DNA of 64,000 nucleotides from SZAS-79 sp965279075 (GTDB lineage: Bacteria; Pseudomonadota; Gammaproteobacteria; Burkholderiales; SG8-39): the NCBI GenBank assembly GCA_965279075.1, contig CBDIHI010000006.1, forward strand, positions 124,001-188,000. The letters are read 5' to 3'. Positions within the stretch are counted from its first letter, which is position 1. Every line of letters starts with the position of its first letter. Positions 61,178-64,000 of the stretch are shown piece by piece. Both the position numbers and the translations under genes were made by a program. The notes under the pieces were generated by a model. It had not been told where the DNA came from and did no database searches. It saw nothing but the letters and a program-made list of their open reading frames with translations.

Positions 61178-62496
61178 CACGGCGCGTTCTGATCGTGACC
61201 AGCTCTTACGCGCCGGCGATGATTGCCGACATGCATCGCGTGCGCCACCTGGCGTGGGAGTTGCCCAAAATCGGCTGGCAGGTGGAGATCCTCTGCCCGG
61301 ACGACAGCTACCAGCAGTCTTCCTGCATGGATGCGGACAGCTCGGCCTTCTTTGCTCCGGGAACGGTCATTCACCGGGTGTCCCAATATTTCGGGATGTT
61401 GTTCCGGCGCCTTGGATTCGGCGGCATCGGATGGCGGGCGTTGATCCCCATGTTCTTTGCGGGCCGGCGATTGCTGCGCAAACGGACGTTCGATCTCGTG
61501 TACTTTTCGACCACGCAGTTTCCGCTGTTCCTGCTCGGGCCGGCCTGGCAGAGCGGACAGGGCGTGCCGTTCGTCCTGGATATTCACGACCCGTGCTACA
61601 AGGAAGAGTCGGCCACGCCAGCCTGGATCCGGCCCGGCCTCAAGCATCGATTGGCGCGCTGGCTTTCAAAGCACATCGAAGCGTCTTCCGTGACTGCAGC
61701 TTCCGGATTGGTGGCGGTGTCTCCGGAGTACATCCGGACGCTTCGCCAGCGGTATGAGGACACGCGACCCGGATGGCTTCGCGAAGGCCGGCACGCAACG
61801 ATCCCGTTCGCCGTTTCCGCCAGTGATTTCGACGAGGCAGCGGGAGGCGCAAAGACAGCTTCCGCGACCGACGAGCAGTCGATACGGATCGTCTATGTAG
61901 GCGCAGGGGCGCCTGTCATGCAGCGGTCCTTCACACTGTTGTGCAGGGCTCTTGCATACCTTCGCGAGCATGAAGCGGCGCGGCTCGACCGGGTCCGGAT
62001 CGAGGTCTATGGAACCATGCTGGGTTGGCAGGAAGGCGGTCCCAGGCATATGGCTGACATTGCACGCGCCATGGATATCGGCGACCTCGTGCATGAGCAC
62101 CCGCGTCGGGTTTCGTACCGTGGATCGGTCGAACTCCTGCTGGAGGGCGACGGGGTCCTGGTCCTTGGCGTGGACGATCCCGGCTACATGCCCTCGAAGC
62201 TCTTCAGCTACGCGTTGTCGGGCAAGCCGTTGCTGGCAGTGATGCGCAAGGACAGCTCTGCGTTCGCACAAATCCGGGGCTCCCCCGGGCTGGGCCATGC
62301 AATCTGGTTTGATGACGCGGGCGACATGCCCGGGGCCGCGGCCGCCCTGGAGGTCGGTGAGTTTCTGCGCGAAGCGGCGGGCCGGTCACGATTCGACCGG
62401 GGCGAAGCGCTGGAGCCGTTCATGGCTCCGCGGATGGCTCGACGCCATGCCGAACTATTCGAGGCCTGCCTGCAATCGGGTCCACCATCCGCATGA
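61174..62496 (+). CDS. Glycosyltransferase family 4-like protein
   Basis: A 440-residue GT-B protein. TSSYAPAMIADMHRVRHLAW opens the acceptor domain, FVLDIHDPCYKE lies in its centre, and VYVGAGAPVMQRSFTLLCRAL with MPSKLFSYALSGKPLLAVMR forms the donor domain. The sugar is unknown. It overlaps the methyltransferase before and the glycosyltransferase after by four bases each, giving tight coupling. Confidence 0.87.
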   Translation: MTRRVLIVTSSYAPAMIADMHRVRHLAWELPKIGWQVEILCPDDSYQQSSCMDADSSAFFAPGTVIHRVSQYFGMLFRRLGFGGIGWRALIPMFFAGRRLLRKRTFDLVYFSTTQFPLFLLGPAWQSGQGVPFVLDIHDPCYKEESATPAWIRPGLKHRLARWLSKHIEASSVTAASGLVAVSPEYIRTLRQRYEDTRPGWLREGRHATIPFAVSASDFDEAAGGAKTASATDEQSIRIVYVGAGAPVMQRSFTLLCRALAYLREHEAARLDRVRIEVYGTMLGWQEGGPRHMADIARAMDIGDLVHEHPRRVSYRGSVELLLEGDGVLVLGVDDPGYMPSKLFSYALSGKPLLAVMRKDSSAFAQIRGSPGLGHAIWFDDAGDMPGAAAALEVGEFLREAAGRSRFDRGEALEPFMAPRMARRHAELFEACLQSGPPSA

Positions 62497-63701
62497 GCAT
62501 CCTCTTCGGCCATCCGAGCGGCAACCCGAATTCCCACCATGCAGCGCTGGCGCATTTCGAATCGGGGCGTCTCGAGGCTTTCTGCGTGCCATGGATGCCG
62601 TCCGCTCGTGCCCTGGATTTTCTGCAGTCCTTCGCTCCGCTGGGTTCCATGGCGCGGCGGCTCGCGCGGCGCCGGTTTGCGGCTTTGGAAGATGCGCCCA
62701 AGGTGCAGGGGCGGGCAGGGGAATGGGGCCGGTTGCTGCGACGTGCTTTCGGCCTGGGCGACGAGCGCCTTTCTTACGAGGCGAACGACTGGCTGATGCG
62801 CACGATGCGCCGGGAGTGCGGGCGTCCCGCATTGACCGCGGTGCACTCCTACGAGGACTGTTCGCTCTTGCAGTTCGAGGAAGCCAGACGTCGCGGGAAG
62901 GCATGCATATACGACATGCCTATCGGGTATTACCCCGCGTGGGAGAAAACGCAGGCGGCATTGGCGCGGAAATACGCCGACTGGTTGCCGGCTGGCGGTC
63001 TGCCTTCCAGCCGTTTCGCGCGTCCCGAGCAGAAACGCGCGGAGATGGATCTGGCGGATCTTGTGTTGGTTCCCAGCAGTTTCGTCGAAAAGACGATCCT
63101 CGAAATCCATCCGCACAAACGGGTGGCGCGCGCAGCCTACGGGGTCGATCTCGAATTCTGGCGCCCCGGTGCGAGGGGATCGAAATCCGGTCCCCTGCGT
63201 TTCGTCTATGCAGGCCAGATTTCTCTTCGAAAGGGGATTCCGCTCCTGCTGTCGGCATGGGAGGCGGCCGGGTTGCATGACGCTGAGCTGGAGCTGGTGG
63301 GGACGTGGCAGCTGGCCGAAAATCGCCGCGAGGCGTTGCCACGCGGCGTGACATGGCGACCGCCCTGTTCCCGCGACGGGCTCCGCGAAAGGCTTCAGGC
63401 TGCGGACGTATTCGTATTCCCTTCGTTTTTCGAAGGCTTCGCTCTCGCGCTCCTCGAGGCTTTGGCTTGTGGTCTGCCCGTGCTTGCGACCGATGTGACC
63501 GACGCCGAAGCGCTGCCCGCGGATTGCGGGCGTTTGCTCCCAATTGGAGACATCGATGCGATGGTGGAAGGCTTAAGGTGGTTCAATCTTCACAGGGAAG
63601 CGCTTCCCGCGATGTGCAGCGCCGCACGGAGGCAGTCCGAGGGGTTCTCCTGGGGCAATTACCGCCGCCGTGTAAGTGACTCTGTCGCTCCTTTCGTCTG
63701 A
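62493..63701 (+). CDS. Glycosyltransferase family 4 protein
   Basis: A 402-residue GT-B transferase. Donor-domain motifs are clear: FVYAGQISLRKGIPLLLSAW, and FVFPSFFEGFALALLEALAC with the E-x7-E pattern typical of GT4. The N-terminal half is less conserved. Starts inside the stop of the upstream gene and is followed after 1 base by another glycosyltransferase. Confidence 0.92.
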   Translation: MSILFGHPSGNPNSHHAALAHFESGRLEAFCVPWMPSARALDFLQSFAPLGSMARRLARRRFAALEDAPKVQGRAGEWGRLLRRAFGLGDERLSYEANDWLMRTMRRECGRPALTAVHSYEDCSLLQFEEARRRGKACIYDMPIGYYPAWEKTQAALARKYADWLPAGGLPSSRFARPEQKRAEMDLADLVLVPSSFVEKTILEIHPHKRVARAAYGVDLEFWRPGARGSKSGPLRFVYAGQISLRKGIPLLLSAWEAAGLHDAELELVGTWQLAENRREALPRGVTWRPPCSRDGLRERLQAADVFVFPSFFEGFALALLEALACGLPVLATDVTDAEALPADCGRLLPIGDIDAMVEGLRWFNLHREALPAMCSAARRQSEGFSWGNYRRRVSDSVAPFV

Positions 63702-63702
63702 T

Positions 63703-64000
63703 ATGAAGCGCGTGAAGACCCGGCTCGCGATCGTCGTTTCCCACCCGATCCAATACTACGTGCCCCTGTACCAGCGGCTCGCGCGCAGGGACGATCTCGA
63801 AATCAAGGTGTTCTTTACCTGGCATGCGGGCGAGGCGGCTGTCGCGGATCACGGATTCCGGCAGCGGGTGGCGTGGGATATCCCGTTGACCGAAGGCTAC
63901 GACTTCGAACTGGTGCCCAATACAGCCGCGGATCCGGGAACGCATCATTTCTTCGGCCTGCGCAATCCGTCGTTGGTAGAGCGGGTCATGCAATGGCAGC
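63703..64000 (+). CDS. Glycosyltransferase (3'-truncated by window edge)
   Basis: The first 99 codons of a glycosyltransferase. RLAIVVSHPIQYYVPLYQRLA is the characteristic start of one GT4 group, followed by IKVFFTWHAGEAAVADHGFRQR. The rest lies beyond the window. It begins one base after the previous stop, so the operon continues. Confidence 0.8.
   Translation, partial: MKRVKTRLAIVVSHPIQYYVPLYQRLARRDDLEIKVFFTWHAGEAAVADHGFRQRVAWDIPLTEGYDFELVPNTAADPGTHHFFGLRNPSLVERVMQWQ

Overview
The window looks like a chromosomal segment of a high-GC betaproteobacterium, most like Burkholderiales. The RNA polymerase and ribosomal proteins read like Burkholderia or Bordetella homologues, the rplJ leader has the kinked stem expected of an L10-binding RNA, and there are four orphan TctC/Bug-type solute-binding proteins, a family greatly expanded in that order. 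No insertion sequence, CRISPR array, integrase or phage gene was seen.

Bases 1-13390 are the core information-processing cluster: the end of tuf, tRNA-Trp(CCA), secE-nusG, rplK-rplA, the L10 leader, rplJ-rplL, rpoB-rpoC and a strong terminator. The order is canonical. RpoB is unusually long because of about 70 extra residues just upstream of the rifampicin region.

Bases 13400-35500 are an accessory metabolic region with short mixed-strand operons: a lipoprotein, a class II aldolase, a GNAT acetyltransferase, ketopantoate reductase-like/TctC/quinone reductase (minus), a GST, an SDR lacking its catalytic Ser and Lys, an alpha/beta hydrolase with an enoyl-CoA hydratase-like protein, a gentisate dioxygenase-like bicupin, a mandelate-racemase-like enzyme with its key Lys changed to Arg, a CoA ligase, a PCuAC copper chaperone, an OmpR/EnvZ-like two-component pair, and two facing groups of TauD dioxygenase plus TctC genes. 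The set suggests uptake and CoA-dependent breakdown of small organic or aromatic acids; the substrate cannot be read from sequence.

Bases 35500-64000 form a large cell-surface polysaccharide locus. It holds nucleotide-sugar enzymes (GDP-fucose synthase-like, UDP-glucuronate decarboxylase, a paratose/tyvelose epimerase-like SDR), a WecA-type initiating transferase, a Wzm/Wzt ABC exporter, several glycosyltransferases, four FkbM methyltransferases plus one remnant, and three other methyltransferases. A less understood block (two divergent Sel1-repeat proteins, a small TPR-like membrane-anchored protein, a FecR-domain protein and a lytic transglycosylase) lies inside it. Two features stand out: a 1024-residue fusion of an AsnB-type amidotransferase with a GT9 glycosyltransferase, and a visibly AT-richer stretch (about 50.1-58.9 kb) that begins inside the wzt gene at the serotype-determining C-terminal domain, as expected for an exchangeable antigen cassette. 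The last gene runs off the window. No stretch longer than 300 bases lacks a gene.
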